Below are positions 20,576-33,800 of a stretch of DNA of 64,000 nucleotides, in pieces. Source of the DNA: Cercis canadensis. Taxonomy: Eukaryota > Streptophyta > Magnoliopsida > Fabales > Fabaceae. How positions within the stretch are numbered: the stretch's first letter is position 1; each line of letters opens with the position of its first letter. Under the pieces are notes generated by a model. The model did not search any database and was not told where the DNA came from. It was given only the letters and a program-made list of their open reading frames with translations. A program made the translations under genes and the position numbers. The DNA lies in the NCBI GenBank assembly GCA_003255065.1, contig QAOA01000289.1:1411805-1475804 (forward strand). The letters are read 5' to 3'.

Positions 20576-23500
20576 TTAATAGGGTTCCACTGGGGCTCTG
20601 AATTGGGATCCAGCATAGACAGCTGCAGAGCCAAGTTCCTCCTCAATCCTAAGAAGCTGCAATCCAGGGACAAAGCATATGAGTTGTTTGCATGTAATCG
20701 AGATAAAATATTGATAAGTTCTGTACATCCCCTATTCCCTAATAAAGATAGAAAGTTCTATAGCCAATGAACAAAAAGTAGTGCCCCTGTTCACAGCTTT
20801 AACAATAAGCCACTACAGAAACTGGTTTTGAAGGTGTAGTAAATAAGCTATTTCATGACAATCAAGAGACTGAAATCAATTCATCAAAGATACTAAAATA
20901 CAGAAACGAGAAAATTCAGACAACAGATAAAAAGATGCCATAAAGTTTACCTGGTTGTACTTAGCAAGCCGCTCTGATCTGCAGGGAGCTCCAGTCTTGA
21001 TCTGCCCCTGTTTAGCAATAAGAGAATATGACCAGACCAGATCAGCTTCAACCAAAGGTTTAAAAAAAAAAGGAACATCTCGAGTTTCAAAATCTTAACA
21101 CAATAGAAACAAGAAAAAATCCTTCAAATTGGATTGTTCAACAACTTACCGTTGCCAACCCAACTGAGAGGTCAGCAATGAAAGTATCCTCAGTTTCACC
21201 ACTACAATTTAGAAGACAAGTTATATGAGTATACAATTATGAAGAGTAGGCATAGTCTAAAATAGAAAGAAAATGGGGAAGGAAGGAAGAACTGAACATT
21301 CAATACCTCCTGTGGCTAGCCATGACACCCCAACCAGCTCGTTTAGACATTTTCACAGCTTCAATACTTTCAGTTACACTACCAATTTGATTCACCTAAC
21401 GAATAAATAGTAATGAATGAAGTTGCTTCAGGTTTATATAGAAATTCGGAACAAGTGCAAAGAATTAGAAAGACAATTCTACAAAAGAAAATTATTCCTG
21501 AAGTGTCAATCCCAAGGTAATTCTTAATCCTCTAAAAGAAACAGGAGGAAAAAGGTCATTACCTTCAACAGAAGGGCATTACAGGCCTTATCCTTAATTG
21601 CTTTCTCCACACGCTGCAGCAGCAACAATTGAAAGAACAATGTCAGAAGAGTATATATTTTCATAACTCGCATCATATAATATAATTCTTTTTTAAAAAA
21701 AAACATAATAAAATATACTAAAGCATACCTTTGGGTTTGTTACCAGAAGATCATCGCCAACAATCTGCACCTGCTGGCCGATTTCAGCTGTTAACTTTGA
21801 ATAATGCTCCCAATCATCCTGATCAAATGGATCCTCAATGGACACAATTGGGTAGTCTGTCACAAATGATTTGTACACATTCTTTAAGCTGTCTCCTGAT
21901 ATTTTCTGTGACCCATCATTATTCTGCAACATTGTAATCATATTTTCAGCTGACATATTCAATTAGAATTCTCTTAATCAAGCTTCTTCTGAGCACGCAT
22001 GCTGAAAAGTACTATGTGGTTAAAGCAATTGGCTAAACTTTGTCTAAATTATTCAGCAGTGAATTGTGAGAATATAGTTTGGAAAAGGTTTGTATATGTA
22101 TACCTCTTCCTTAAAATTCAAGTCATAGGTTTTGCCCTTGTTATCATAAAATTCAGAAGCAGCAACATCCATCCCAATTACAACCTGTCAGGGTAGAAAT
22201 TAGTCAATAATGAATTAAGATGCTAAGTCAAATTCAGCAGACAAAATTACCAACCTTTCCAGTGTATCCAGCTTTTGCAATAGCAGTCTTAAGCAGCTCA
22301 AGACCCTCTTTGTTTTCCTATAAATCAAAGAATAAATTATTTAATTCCATCCAAGTGACTTCAAATTGTCTTGAACCATATGGGAGAGATGATTTATATT
22401 CCTTATAGAATAACAGCAAAGAAGTCTTGATAAGAGATGATTCACTTTTTCTACACATTTAAATTATTGTACCTCATAGAAGTCTTGATAGGAGACAAAA
22501 TATAAAGGTCTCAGGCTCAATACAAGCAATCATATCAATAGACTACTTTCTAAATAATGCACAGATCACTAAGACCAAAGGAAGCAAGTAAGGACCTGGA
22601 TATTAGGAGCAAAGCCACCTTCATCACCAACATTGGTAGCATCCTGTCCATACTTCTTTTTAATTACAGCCTGCCAGACAGAAATGATAACATCTTAATA
22701 TATGACAGAAATCAGAGTCTTCCTTTTATCGTTTACATTGTAACAAAAAAAAAAAAAAAGAGAGAAACTTATGGAAAGGAAGAACACTCACCTTCAGGTG
22801 ATGATATACTTCTACACCCATCTTCATAGCTTCTTTGAAAGAAGATGCCCCAACGGGGAGAACCATGAATTCCTATAAAGAAGGCCACAGGTAAGCATTT
22901 CAATTAAAAAGTGTCCCTATCCCATTTGTTACAGGGAATCAAGATTACCTGCATTGCCAGTTTATTGCCTGCATGTGAGCCTCCATTAATAACATTGAAT
23001 GAAGGTACAGGCAGTACCAAAGTCTTATTTCCAGCCAGATTGGCAATGTGCTGATATGTAAAATAATAGAAACGGTAAACCACCAAACTGTACTCATAAG
23101 ATAATCAGATAGGAATTACAATTACAGAAACCACCCATACCTTGTAGAGAGGAATCTTCTTCACCGCAGCACCTGCTTTACAAACAGCAAGTGACACTGC
23201 CAAAATGGCATTGGCTCCAAGCTGAAATACTCAAGATTATGGAGATCCAATAAGCACTCAAAGAACAGCCAACAATTTCAGAAAACATGCTGCGATTAAA
23301 TTCAGGAAGAAGAAGGAAACATATATTGATTGATACCTTTTGCTTGCACCACCCCCACTCATTAACTGTTCCATCAAGTTGTTGTACCATAAAATTGTCA
23401 ATTTCAGTCTGCTTGGTTGGGTCCTATAAACACGGATAATAAAAAATAGTTTCATGAATAATCATGCACTTCTAACAAGCTTCAAGAAATGAAATGTTAA

Positions 23501-24426
23501 GCCAAAATGCTGCATTATACCTTGCCAATCAAAGCAGGTCCTATAATTGCATTTACATTCTCCACAGCCTAAAGCCAAGGCAAATTTAAAAATTGATTAT
23601 CAGCTCCAATCCAACCAAAAATAAATAAATAAAAACATCCAAAAGGCAAAAGAAAATATAAACAAGGTGGTAGAGGAGGGGTTAAGGAAATAAGACATCA
23701 TATCAGGAGATATTAACTGAGATTTTGAAAATCAAGTACCTTAAGGACACCTTTCCCAAGGTAGTCTGAACCCCCGTCCCTCAACTCCAGAGCTTCATAA
23801 ACACCTGCAAGGAAAGGAAAATGAGTTAGGAAAAACTGCTTTCAGAACTTTCAACTCATGACTAGATGAGCGTTTCCAGTCAATTAATATTTATATAATA
23901 TGCATACGTCATATATAATGGTTACAGATAAACGGATATGATTTCACAAAAAAAGAAATCACGCAAGCAATGAGTCGAAGCATTATATATCTGAACTAAA
24001 CGACTAAACATTACGGAGAGAAATTAAATTAAAAGATAAGACATAAAATCATTTCATCTCAAAACAGAAATCGCTTACCAGTTGAAGCACCACTAGGCAC
24101 AGCAGCTCTGGCGAAGGTTCCATCACTAAGAACGACGTCAGCCTGATATGCCAAGTCACATTGTGAAATCACAACAACACAAAACAACAGAACATTCTCG
24201 ACAAAGTGCTTACATGCACTCGATAAATGGAAAATAAATGTAAGCAAAGCACAAGAACCAGTAACTCGTATAAAAAAATTTCAGGCATTTTCTCTGCGTC
24301 CAAACAGAAACGAAACCACGACATTTACAGATGAAAGGGATAAAATCAAGTGAAACTCACTTCAACGGTGGGATTTCCACGGCTGTCGAAGATTTGGCGA
24401 GCCTTCACAACCTTGATCGTCGCCAT
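20576..24426 (-). CDS. ENO2: Cytosolic enolase (2-phospho-D-glycerate hydro-lyase)
   Basis: Seventeen coding exons in transcript order: 24426-24361, 24142-24079, 23804-23740, 23568-23521, 23423-23337, 23221-23141, 23050-22949, 22872-22792, 22670-22596, 22317-22255, 22184-22104, 21923-21729, 21613-21563, 21395-21307, 21201-21150, 21007-20951, 20656-20576; 1338 nt, 445 aa. It converts 2-phosphoglycerate to phosphoenolpyruvate in glycolysis. Visible hallmarks are [32 protein letters not shown], the plant insertion [33 protein letters not shown] (catalytic Glu), [21 protein letters not shown] (Mg ligands), NALLLKVNQIG (catalytic Lys), SHRSGETED and the C-terminus PVEPY. There is no transit peptide, so it is the cytosolic LOS2-type form and not plastid ENO1. 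Length equals the family norm. Confidence 0.97.
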
Positions 24427-24517
24427 TGTTCGATCGCAGCAGCTATCTTGCTATCACTCTCTGCTCTGTTTGGCTTCCGAGAAAATGACTTGGGTAGGTT
24501 GGCTCGCTGAGATTTGC

Positions 24518-24538
24518 TTATATATGGGTTAACACGTG
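24518..24538 (-). promoter_or_regulatory. Enolase core promoter: G-box next to TATA box
   Basis: On the minus strand a perfect CACGTG G-box (24538-24533) is followed after eight bases by TATATAA (24524-24518), about 92 bp upstream of the start codon. The expected transcription start is near 24490. The pair is consistent with strong, light/stress-responsive bZIP/bHLH-controlled expression, which is inference. Confidence 0.65.
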
Positions 24539-26039
24539 GTTTTCTCACACGGGTCGTTGAATCCAAACCGTTGGTCATGGAAAAGTGAGTGGTGATGTGG
24601 ACGGGTCAGATTAGTCTCTTGGGCGGCACGAGACATTGGTCGAATACTGACGGCCCTCGAGGCACATAGAGAGGAATATGCTATTTTTTAGAGAAAAAAA
24701 AATATTTTCAGATGCCATGAAGAATGTTCTAAACGAGAGATAAAGGGTAAAATCGCAATTTAAGGTTACTTTTGTCTTGAAAAGGAGTTATTAGAGCGCA
24801 CCCGGTTCTGCTAATATGAACCCCTCCAATGGTTTAGCCGTTTATTGTTTGTGAAGTAATGAGTAATGCTAAGTGGTATATGCAGCTTTATAATTTGTTC
24901 ATATTCATATTACCTCACCTATTTTTTTCCTTTCTTTTTACTGAAACACTTAATTTTCTCTTTTTTTTTTTACCAAACCTATGTCATATTTTTTAAAGTA
25001 CAAGTTAACAAAAGGCTGTATTTTTGCGTTAAATGAAATTATTAATAGGTTGGAAATTATTTATTGACTTGAGATAATTTTAATAAAATTATTGATAGGC
25101 ATGTAGAAGAATATGTTATACTACTTTAAAGTAACATGATTCTACTTCAAAGTAGTGTAACTTTTAGAATTACACTACTTACAAAGTAACATGATTCATC
25201 TTATTTGTGTCTTAAGAATAAAATAATTAAAATTACATTATTTTAGTAAATAATTTTACAGTGTTTTATTTTGATAAATAATTTACCAAAACATATTTTG
25301 TTAATAAATTTACCTTAATTTTTCACAATTAATATTAATTATATAATTTTTAAAAGTACCAATCTATGTAATTATATAACTGACTCTATTTGAGCCTCTA
25401 ATTAAGAAATGCCTAATATCACAAGAGAACAAAAAAGCTTTCATTGAAATAGTGACAAGGCCAACATTTTCATTATGAGAAGAGAAAATTTGAGGTGATA
25501 GTTAATAAGGAAGGATTGGTACTCATTACATGGGACAATTTTTACTTTGAAATAATAATATAAGTGACTAAGGACACATGAAATGAAAATGGAGTAAGGG
25601 GAGGAGGGAAGGTGAAATCTGGCAATTGGCACCCCAACTAAGATATGACATAACTCGCATTATATTCATTTAATGTTTTTTTTAACAATTCAATTTTTTT
25701 ACTTTTTTACACTATGTATGTAAAGATCATTTGTCTCAAGTAACTTGATCAAATTATTCTTTCTAAATTTCAGATAAAACATCCAATAAAATTGTATTGC
25801 TTTTTTACGTCTAAAAGTTGTACAATAATATTATTCTTTTTTTTTTCATTAAACTTGCAAATTTTGATAATATTTATAATTGTGAACATAAGGTTTCTAC
25901 TTTCTAATGCTAGAATCGCTCATAAAAGACGTTGAACATGTAGCAGACTTTGTCCCAAGGAGTAGCCGAGAAGATTGGCTGCGGGCATAGCCAATTGTTT
26001 TATACTCTAATAAGTTTCAAAAATAATTTGACATTTAAA

Positions 26040-26434
26040 GTTTGTTTGGGAGTTAAAATTAAAAAAAAAAAAAATGAGTAAATGTATTTATCTACTTGTT
26101 TAGGAGTTCAAGATTAAAAAATAAAAAGAAACTAAGAGGTAACATCAAATTCTTATATTCATTTTTTACCTTCACTTTTGTGTTCTTTCAATTTAGGAGG
26201 TTTAGAAAGAAAAAATGAGTAATTTATTATTATACATTTATTTTTTTTTAAATTATTTTTTAAATATTATTTAAATAAATATTATTAAATCTTATATTAA
26301 ATATATTTACTTTATAAATAAAGAATAAATTTGTAAATTTATAATTTTTTTTCTTATCTTTTTCCTTCCTTTTCTTTCCCTCCTTTTCCTTTTGTATCCT
26401 TCCCCTTCCTTTTCCCTTCAACTCCCAAACAAAC
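26040..26434. mobile_element. MITE with 15-bp TIRs
   Basis: Left GTTTGTTTGGGAGTT (26040-26054) is the perfect inverse of right AACTCCCAAACAAAC (26420-26434). The interior is AT-rich non-coding sequence of about 365 bp with pyrimidine-rich right third. The length and terminal sequence suit a non-autonomous DNA transposon. I could not see a clear target duplication, so the superfamily is open. Confidence 0.6.
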
Positions 26435-26829
26435 CGCTGAATCCCGTGAGAAAAATTAAAGTTATGGGTACCGGAAACTCCCTACTCCATCTACGGCGGG
26501 CTGTTTCTGTTGGTTTACATGAGAAGGAAAATCATTACTAGATATTAGGAACGAAAATGTGTTTACTTTTTTGGTTAGTGACATGTTTTTATTTGTTTCC
26601 CTTTTCCTTAATCTTTATTGGGCCATTATGAAAGCCCAGCCCAGCCCAAAAACAATATGCTTTAAGGCACATGCCCTTTATCAGACAAGACTCACCAGAC
26701 AACTACGTTCAATAAAAATAAATAACCAGACAACCACGGGCCCTACATTGGGCTCACTATGTAAGTGAACATGTGTTGTCACATATTAATAAGACTTTTT
26801 TCTTAAAAAAAAAAAAAGAACAAAAAAAC

Positions 26830-27449
26830 CTGTGCAGAGTACATCTCCTTAGCTCCGTGTACTACTTTATCTCCTCAATCCCCTCTCAGCTGCTGTAATG
26901 GATGGGTTGCTTTGTATTTTTTTTTTTGGCCATTGTATATTTTTGACGATGCATGTGTTGGATCTAGATATAAGTCGGGTTTGGACACAAGTCAAGTCTG
27001 GATATAAGTTGGGTTGAGCTAGGATTTCAATTTTAAGCACAAGTGAATTAAGAGCTAAATTGAATGTATTCTAACTTCGAATGTCGACTTAAGTAGATTT
27101 TGAAGTGGTAAAGTAATAAATGAAGATGGTCAAAAAAATAATTATACCTGTTAAAAAATAATATATATATATATATATACCTAAGTCGACATTCGAAGTT
27201 AGAATACATTCAATTTAGCTCTTAATTCACTTGTGTTTATTGTGCAAATTGAAATCCTAGCTCAACCCAACTTATATCCAGACTTGACTTGTGTCCAAAC
27301 CCGACTTATATCTAGATCCAACACATGCATCGTCAAAAATATACAATGGCCAAAAAAAAAAATACAAAGCAACCCATCCATTACAGCAGCTGAGAGGGGA
27401 TTGAGGAGATAAAGTAGTACACGGAGCTAAGGAGATGTACTCTGCACAG
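26830..27449. repeat. Long near-perfect inverted repeat (262/268-bp arms, 90-bp spacer)
   Basis: The left arm 26830-27091 (CTGTGCAGAGTACATC ... AATGTCGACTTA) is inverted at 27182-27449. The only differences I see lie in one small patch (AATTTTAAGCACAAG against AATTTGCACAATAAACACAAG), a net 6-bp indel. The spacer 27092-27181 ends in an AT microsatellite. The right arm stops exactly at the N at 27450. Confidence 0.85.
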
Positions 27450-29315
27450 NTTCATATGATATTTTTTTAATTGATGATAATATATAAAAATTTATATCCA
27501 TAATAGATGAAATTTAACCCCAAAAAAAAAATCCTAAATTCAAAAGCAGTTATCTTATCTATAAAAATAAACAAATAAATAGAAGTGTAGACATAAAAAC
27601 TTGCGCAGCTAGTATTAAAAAACTGATATATTCAGTCTCTTAGATTTGTAATTAAAAAGTCAACAAAAAGGGATAACCAATTATTATTGGTGGATCCGTG
27701 GATGTGCTTCAAAACTTCAATCGTCAGCGAGCAACGATGCTATTATTTATATTTTCTAGTGTAATAAGCAGGAAAAACTACACCAAGAATTTGCACACCA
27801 CCTTTAATTTTATTTATAACAAAATTCAATTTGTTCGAATTGTTCACTGAATTGCTTAGCTGGTTCGGCCAAATATATATGTATATTTATTTTTCCAAAT
27901 TGTGAATGCTTCAATGTCTGTTATGACTTATGACAAGCGAGTCCAGCAAAATTTCAATCTTCAATTCATAAATTATACATAATATATTTAGCAAGGTGCC
28001 AAGGAGCATACATCAGCTTCCATCTATGAAAATTTAAATAAGTAATATAAAACCAAACGCCTTATAATCGACTAATATTAAAATTGTTTTTGGGACCTAC
28101 ATTTACATTTAAAATTAAAATCCTAATCAAAATGAAAAAAAAATCAGTATAAAAGGTTAATATTTTAAAATTTTTATATAAAAGCAAGGTATTAACCTAT
28201 TAGAGTAATATAGAAAGAAAATAATAAACAAAAAAATTATTGAGAATAATACAAAATAACATGAGAAAAAATAGTTAATATAATTGATTTCTTGATATAG
28301 TATATTTTAACTTTTAAGTTATATTTGTGACCATATAACATTAATTAGTTCATTTAACAAAGACTCAAGTAGAATAAGTAAAATAAAAGAGAGGGTCTTT
28401 GGTAAAGGTGTCTAATTAAGTTATAAATGGCCACATAACGCTCTTTATAAAGAAATGGTCTCCTGTTTGAAGTCTTCTTTTGATAAAAAAGGAGATTCTC
28501 AAAATACTTTCCTATTTAAGGTTATAGTTATAGGTGTTTCGATAATAAAACTTCTAAAAAAGGGATGGTTAACTTTTGGTTTGTTAAGTCTAATTTCATT
28601 CAAATGTTAAGTTTTAGTTCGTGGATTAGCTAAATTAAAAAAAAAATGTCCAATTAAAAATGGGTTATATTTACAAGAAGGTGGGTAATGATCATTCAAT
28701 AAGAAACAAGCTGTGAACATCAGTTGTGACATATACAACCAACAACAAAATTTCTATCATATTTATTAGGTCTTCAGTCATTTTCAATGGGTCAGAATAA
28801 AATTTTCAAGATCTTCAACCACACCAGAAACCAATCTTCCTATTCATCGTTAGTTATTTCAAATTGGCCATGATCATGAAAGAAAATGAAGGAATCAATT
28901 AGAAAAGAAGACCATATGGTGGGGGTGATGTCAACTTGATGACATAAAGGGCTATAAATGACCAGGAAAGTTCCATGTGAGATTCTTCTAAGGTACAAAA
29001 AACTTTTAATTAGTTAATTGCATAGAAGCCCCACATACAGTTGGGAAGAAACTTCCCACATACATTTATACATCAATCATTAAATAAAAGTACATTATAT
29101 TGTTTTGTTGTGGTAGCTTTCACACCACACCTCACCATCATCTCCTTAAAATTTGCTCCAGAAAGGTTCTGCCCACGTTTGTGTCTATCCATACAGTGCT
29201 TTAAATAGGCCTGAAAATCCCCCAACATATGCAAAAGTAGCTCTTTGTGTCTCAGTTCTTACTCACCCACCCTTCCCTCTCACTCTTTAGTCTTCTTCTG
29301 TTATATTTCACAACC

Positions 29316-29783
29316 ATGATTGAATCAATATTGGAGTTCGTCAACAGGGCTGCTTCCAGCTCCGCTTTCATTTTCTGTTTCTGCAATTTGATCATAGTCA
29401 TTATCCTAATTGACTTGAAACCCAGCCTCAGTTTCGATCAAGGAAGTGAAATTCCTGTGTCTATGGTCAGAAACACAGCTGCAAATGACAAACAAGAAAA
29501 AAATTCTAAGTATCTAGTTGAGGTAAACAAGCGGCCCCCGGAAGCTGGAGAAGTGTCACCTCCCCAGGAAGCACTTGCAGTGGACAAAATTGAAAATGAA
29601 GACAACGATAATTGCAGCAATGAGGCAAAAGAAGAAGAGGAAGAAGATGATGATGATGAGCTGAGAAGAAGAGTGGAAGAGTTTATTGAAAAAGTTAATA
29701 AAGGATGGAAAGCAGAAATGTCGAGCACATCAAGTTTGGTACAAGAGTCTTTAATAAACAACTTAGGCCAAAGGTTGCAGTGA
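29316..29783 (+). CDS. DUF761-domain small protein with one membrane segment
   Basis: A single-exon gene of 155 aa starting at ATG 29316 (MIESILEFVNRAASSSAF). A hydrophobic N-terminal segment follows (about residues 18-34, FIFCFCNLIIVIILIDL), then a charged middle, an acidic run EEEEEDDDDE, and the C-terminal DUF761 signature LRRRVEEFIEKVNKGWKAEM. Such proteins (cotton-fibre-expressed-protein-like) are widespread in plants; their biochemical role is unknown to me. The open frame continues upstream of the ATG without another ATG, so 29316 is the natural start. A TATA-like TTTAAATA about 110 bp upstream fits a short 5'UTR. The gene stands alone and points at the AHL gene. Confidence 0.85.
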   Translation: MIESILEFVNRAASSSAFIFCFCNLIIVIILIDLKPSLSFDQGSEIPVSMVRNTAANDKQEKNSKYLVEVNKRPPEAGEVSPPQEALAVDKIENEDNDNCSNEAKEEEEEDDDDELRRRVEEFIEKVNKGWKAEMSSTSSLVQESLINNLGQRLQ

Positions 29784-30861
29784 AGAAAGCTTTCTTGGGT
29801 GAGTGATTAGCCTCAGGCCTGAAACATCTGTAGATATAAATGTGTAATCAGACTATGCCAAAAAATTTTGTTACATCAATTAACAACCACATTAGAATCA
29901 CTGGTTTATAAGTCAATACTGAATTTCTCTAGTTCTGTCTGAAATTTTCACATGCTTCTTTGTTTTAGATGTAACTGTTCAAATAAAAAAACTGTAGTGC
30001 TCGGAGAGAATGAATTAACAGTTGAGTGGGTAAAATTTTCTCTTTAGAACTTATATTCTTTCTCAAATGGATAAGGAGAAGGCGTGGTGTAAAAGGTATA
30101 CATGTTTGGAAGCAGCATATGTGGAGATTCCTTTCATCCTTTTTACTTCTTTCCTAATAAAGAAATAGCTTGTCAGAATTCCTTTAATCCAAGGCATCTT
30201 TTACTTTTGTTCCTTTCCCTCATACTAGATTTTTGATTTCTGGGAATTGGATGGAAATATTGTAGCAGAAATTGAAAGAGATGCAGCAAAACTGCAGTCA
30301 TTATCATACTCACAGTGAATTCATATCTATATTCTTATGATTGGACGAATGTAGTTTGATCAATGTTCACGGGAAAAGCAAATATTACTCGCATCTCAAA
30401 TGTTATTTCGGAGAACTGTAAATATCCAATTTTACTCTAGAGTCAAAGAGAACCATGATGTTAATTGTTAAGAGACAACAAATCTAAAAGGTTGAAATGC
30501 AATTTCTTTTTTCACCACAAATAATTTCAGAAGTTACAAAGTCAGAGACACTCACATCCACTCACATTTCAAACATTAAGATAGAGTGTAAAACGGAAGA
30601 AAATGACAACATATTTCCTACATCTAATTGCTACATCAATGATAAGCAACACTAGAGATACATCAGAATAGACACATAGAAAGCTTAACAGATTTTTCCT
30701 ACCTAAAACCTAGTACCAGAGGCAGAGAGTACAACTTCTAAGTCAAAAACAACGAAGCCAAGAGGGTTTTTTTTTTTTTTTTGGGTCAGTGTCAGACAAG
30801 CATGAGTGAGCCTAAATGCTGTTGACTCTGCAGAACAACACATAACTGGCAGTGAACACGT
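29784..30861. other. Convergent intergenic region between DUF761 and AHL genes
   Basis: 3'UTRs of the two genes plus AT-rich spacer; a T16 run near 30767-30782. No exon or repeat family recognised. Confidence 0.5.
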
Positions 30862-33800
30862 TTAGCATTGAACCCCAGCATTTGCTTGGCTGGGATTAGA
30901 CTCCTTTTCAGGCAAAGGAGTTTTATCATCATCAGAAGAGATCCTAGAGCCTTGAACATTGTTAAAAGAGGCAATACTGTCTCCTTGAAAAGCAGCAGGC
31001 GTCATAATAGGCTTTACACCACTAAAACTGACTTTTATTCCTTCATCAGAGATAGCATTAACATGGGTAGGGGTAATAGTTGTTATATGCTCCACCTTTT
31101 GCTTCTTGGCTTTCTGCTCCTGCTGGTGACCAGGAAGAAAACTGCCCACGACAACCTGGTCAATAGGACAGTTCAGAAAAGAGCTAACGGTGAAAACACT
31201 CCTCATACACGTAAATTGGTTCTTTATAGGTAGCATGGGAATAGTTTGTGTTATTTAAGAGCACCGGTCATCTATGTAACCTACAACTTTTACAATTTAT
31301 GATTTTCACTTTAAGATGCTCTCATTTGAATGTTGTACAAGCAGCTACTGCACAAACTTTATCTGACTTTCTTTCTGGCTTAAATACACAGTTGGCAGAT
31401 TGCACTGACATGGCAATATTTTGATGGTGATGACATTGCAAAATCACTAGATGTCAGTGCCACACCAACAAAATATTGCCATATCACCACAAGGGGGAGA
31501 GGCCAGTTACCAATTGGACTAAATTACCAATTTTGAAACCACGGGCAAAATGCAGTAAAAGGAACTAGCAGGACCATAAGCATAGTTAAGCCTTTCTTTC
31601 TTTTTATAAGGTTAAAGAAAATCAAAGATTAGCAACTTCACAAGGTGCAATATTCTCTAAATAGCAGATGGTTTACCTGCACAGGGCCAGCAGCTACCAA
31701 CAGACCAGCAAGTCCACCCCCTACCACTCGACCATCTGGACCTGCCAAAGAGACACTCATCCCACCAGACCTGCTCCTTGTTACTCCATTCTCAGTTGGC
31801 ATAAATGAACCAGACAAGGAAAGAATCTCGAACCGTCCCTGTAGTATTAAATAAGCTTTAGCATATTTGTCATATTTACTTTATGCCATAAGCTCCATGA
31901 AATAAGATAATTTAGCATCAACTCAATGTGAAGTTAGGAAATAAGTGAATGGTTAAATGATGATGACTTGGTATCCTAATTACATATATAATTAGTCTCC
32001 AGAGAGGAGTGAAGTGTTGCATGGAAGGAGACAAGCTATCAAGCAGCTTAAAATAAGGCCCTACATTGTATCTGAGAAACTAGCAAGTGGGAAGCATGGA
32101 GTAGGGGGCCTTTGTCGATAATGTTCATGAACAAGAGATGCTGGACTCTATATGGACAAGATAAAACAATGAGGAAAAATCACAAAAAGACAATTGAGCC
32201 AAAAATTCTTAAAAGGAAAAAGAAAAAAAAAATGTCATGAGTTAGACTTAAAATTCCTAGATCAGAAGCAATCATTGTTTTCTCCAACTGTTCTCTGAAG
32301 TCCGGAGAAAAGTACAAATGCATAATACTTCTATTTCTGTGATATCAACATTAATACTGATACAAATAAGATTATGGCAACCTCATAGCTGATGACCTAA
32401 TTAATGAACTCATGCAATCTGCTAATAAAGAGAAAATTGCAAGAAAAGTTGCACCATTTAGCAAATGTCATTATCCTCACTTACTGGCCAAAATCAAATT
32501 TAACAATAATGTTTAGCTGACTAATAATTCAGGCCTGATTTCTGATCTGTTTTTGGTAGAATTCTAACAACTCACAGTTGATGCATCAATTTTGCACTCT
32601 TAATATAATCTAACTGTGCCAATCTTTTTAAAGGATAAACACCAGACCAGTCCGGCCAAAAGCACATAAATGAAGTCTGCATTTTATGGGACATATTAGA
32701 AAAACTGAGACCTAACATCAAGTAACACATAAAATGCTGTCTAGATAATAACCAAGTGCATTAGCATTACATATTATGCAACTCAGTGAAAGTCATATGA
32801 TATATCATATAACAAAGAAATGCAGGACTCCATTCACCTCGTATGTTAAAGTACCCCCAGAAGAAGTCGGTTGACGAAGTGTAACATTTGAAATTGTGCC
32901 ATTTGCTGAAAGAATACAAATAGCACGTGATCCTTGTTGAGAGAAGGACATAACCTTCATAATAACATCCTGAAACAGGTCATAGGAAAATCAGAAATAT
33001 AAATAAGTACATTGTACACCACAAACAGAAGATTAGATACTAAAGATAGAAGAAATTTGTACCCCCATCCCACCCAAAAGAAGAAGGAAAAAAGAAAGGA
33101 ACTCTAAAATTAGGAATCCAAAAATAACCCTCTATTTCTTGTTTAAAATTTTGACATTATCTCTGGAGAATATCCATCTAAAAGAGAAAGTGGAAATAAT
33201 TTCCCATGAGCTCACAGTGTGTGCGCCTGAGTGCAAAAGCATCTGACAGAGTGAGAATGTGTCACAGTGTAATATAAACACTATTAAGAGACATGACATG
33301 AACAAACACTAATAAAACATAGCCATACATAAATACAAATACAAGTTTGCACATACAGAAAGGAAAATATCATATGTGCGAACTTGTTTTTACAAAGTGT
33401 AGTGCAAGCAAAATGAATGGCCTTTCCATTTTTCATGTATATGCATACATATGGAAATTATTTAGTTTAAAACTATAATCTAACTACAGTTCAAGATACA
33501 ATAGACTAAAAAGGAAAAATGAACAGAATACCTCGCCAGTATTAACTGTAAGCACATGGGGTGTGAAATTGGCACCAACTGAGTATGCAATTCCGTGACC
33601 TGAGAAATAGATATATAGATGAATAAATAGAGAGAGGGAATGCAAGCCCACAATAAAAAGAATATTACAGACATTATGTTCTCCTAGACTCCTAGTCCCT
33701 AATTACTTTCGATTCCATGACCACAAATGCCTAAGGACATCATAGGTGAACCAGAGTATAATGTGCGTTCAATTAATGAACAGCACAGACATATCTCATG

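Larger units (their letters stand above)
24540..29315. other. 4.8-kb intergenic region, AT-rich, with MITE and inverted repeat
   Basis: No coding exon was recognised. Contents: enolase upstream region; a hairpin at 25150-25180; a MITE at 26040-26434; a long inverted repeat at 26830-27449 that ends on an N; then AT-rich sequence leading to the DUF761 promoter. A weak TATA-like TTTAAATA lies at about 29200-29207. Confidence 0.55.

Noticed and set aside
29247..29315. N-terminal extension of the DUF761 protein
   Set aside because: No ATG upstream of 29316 in frame; the extension overlaps the probable 5'UTR.
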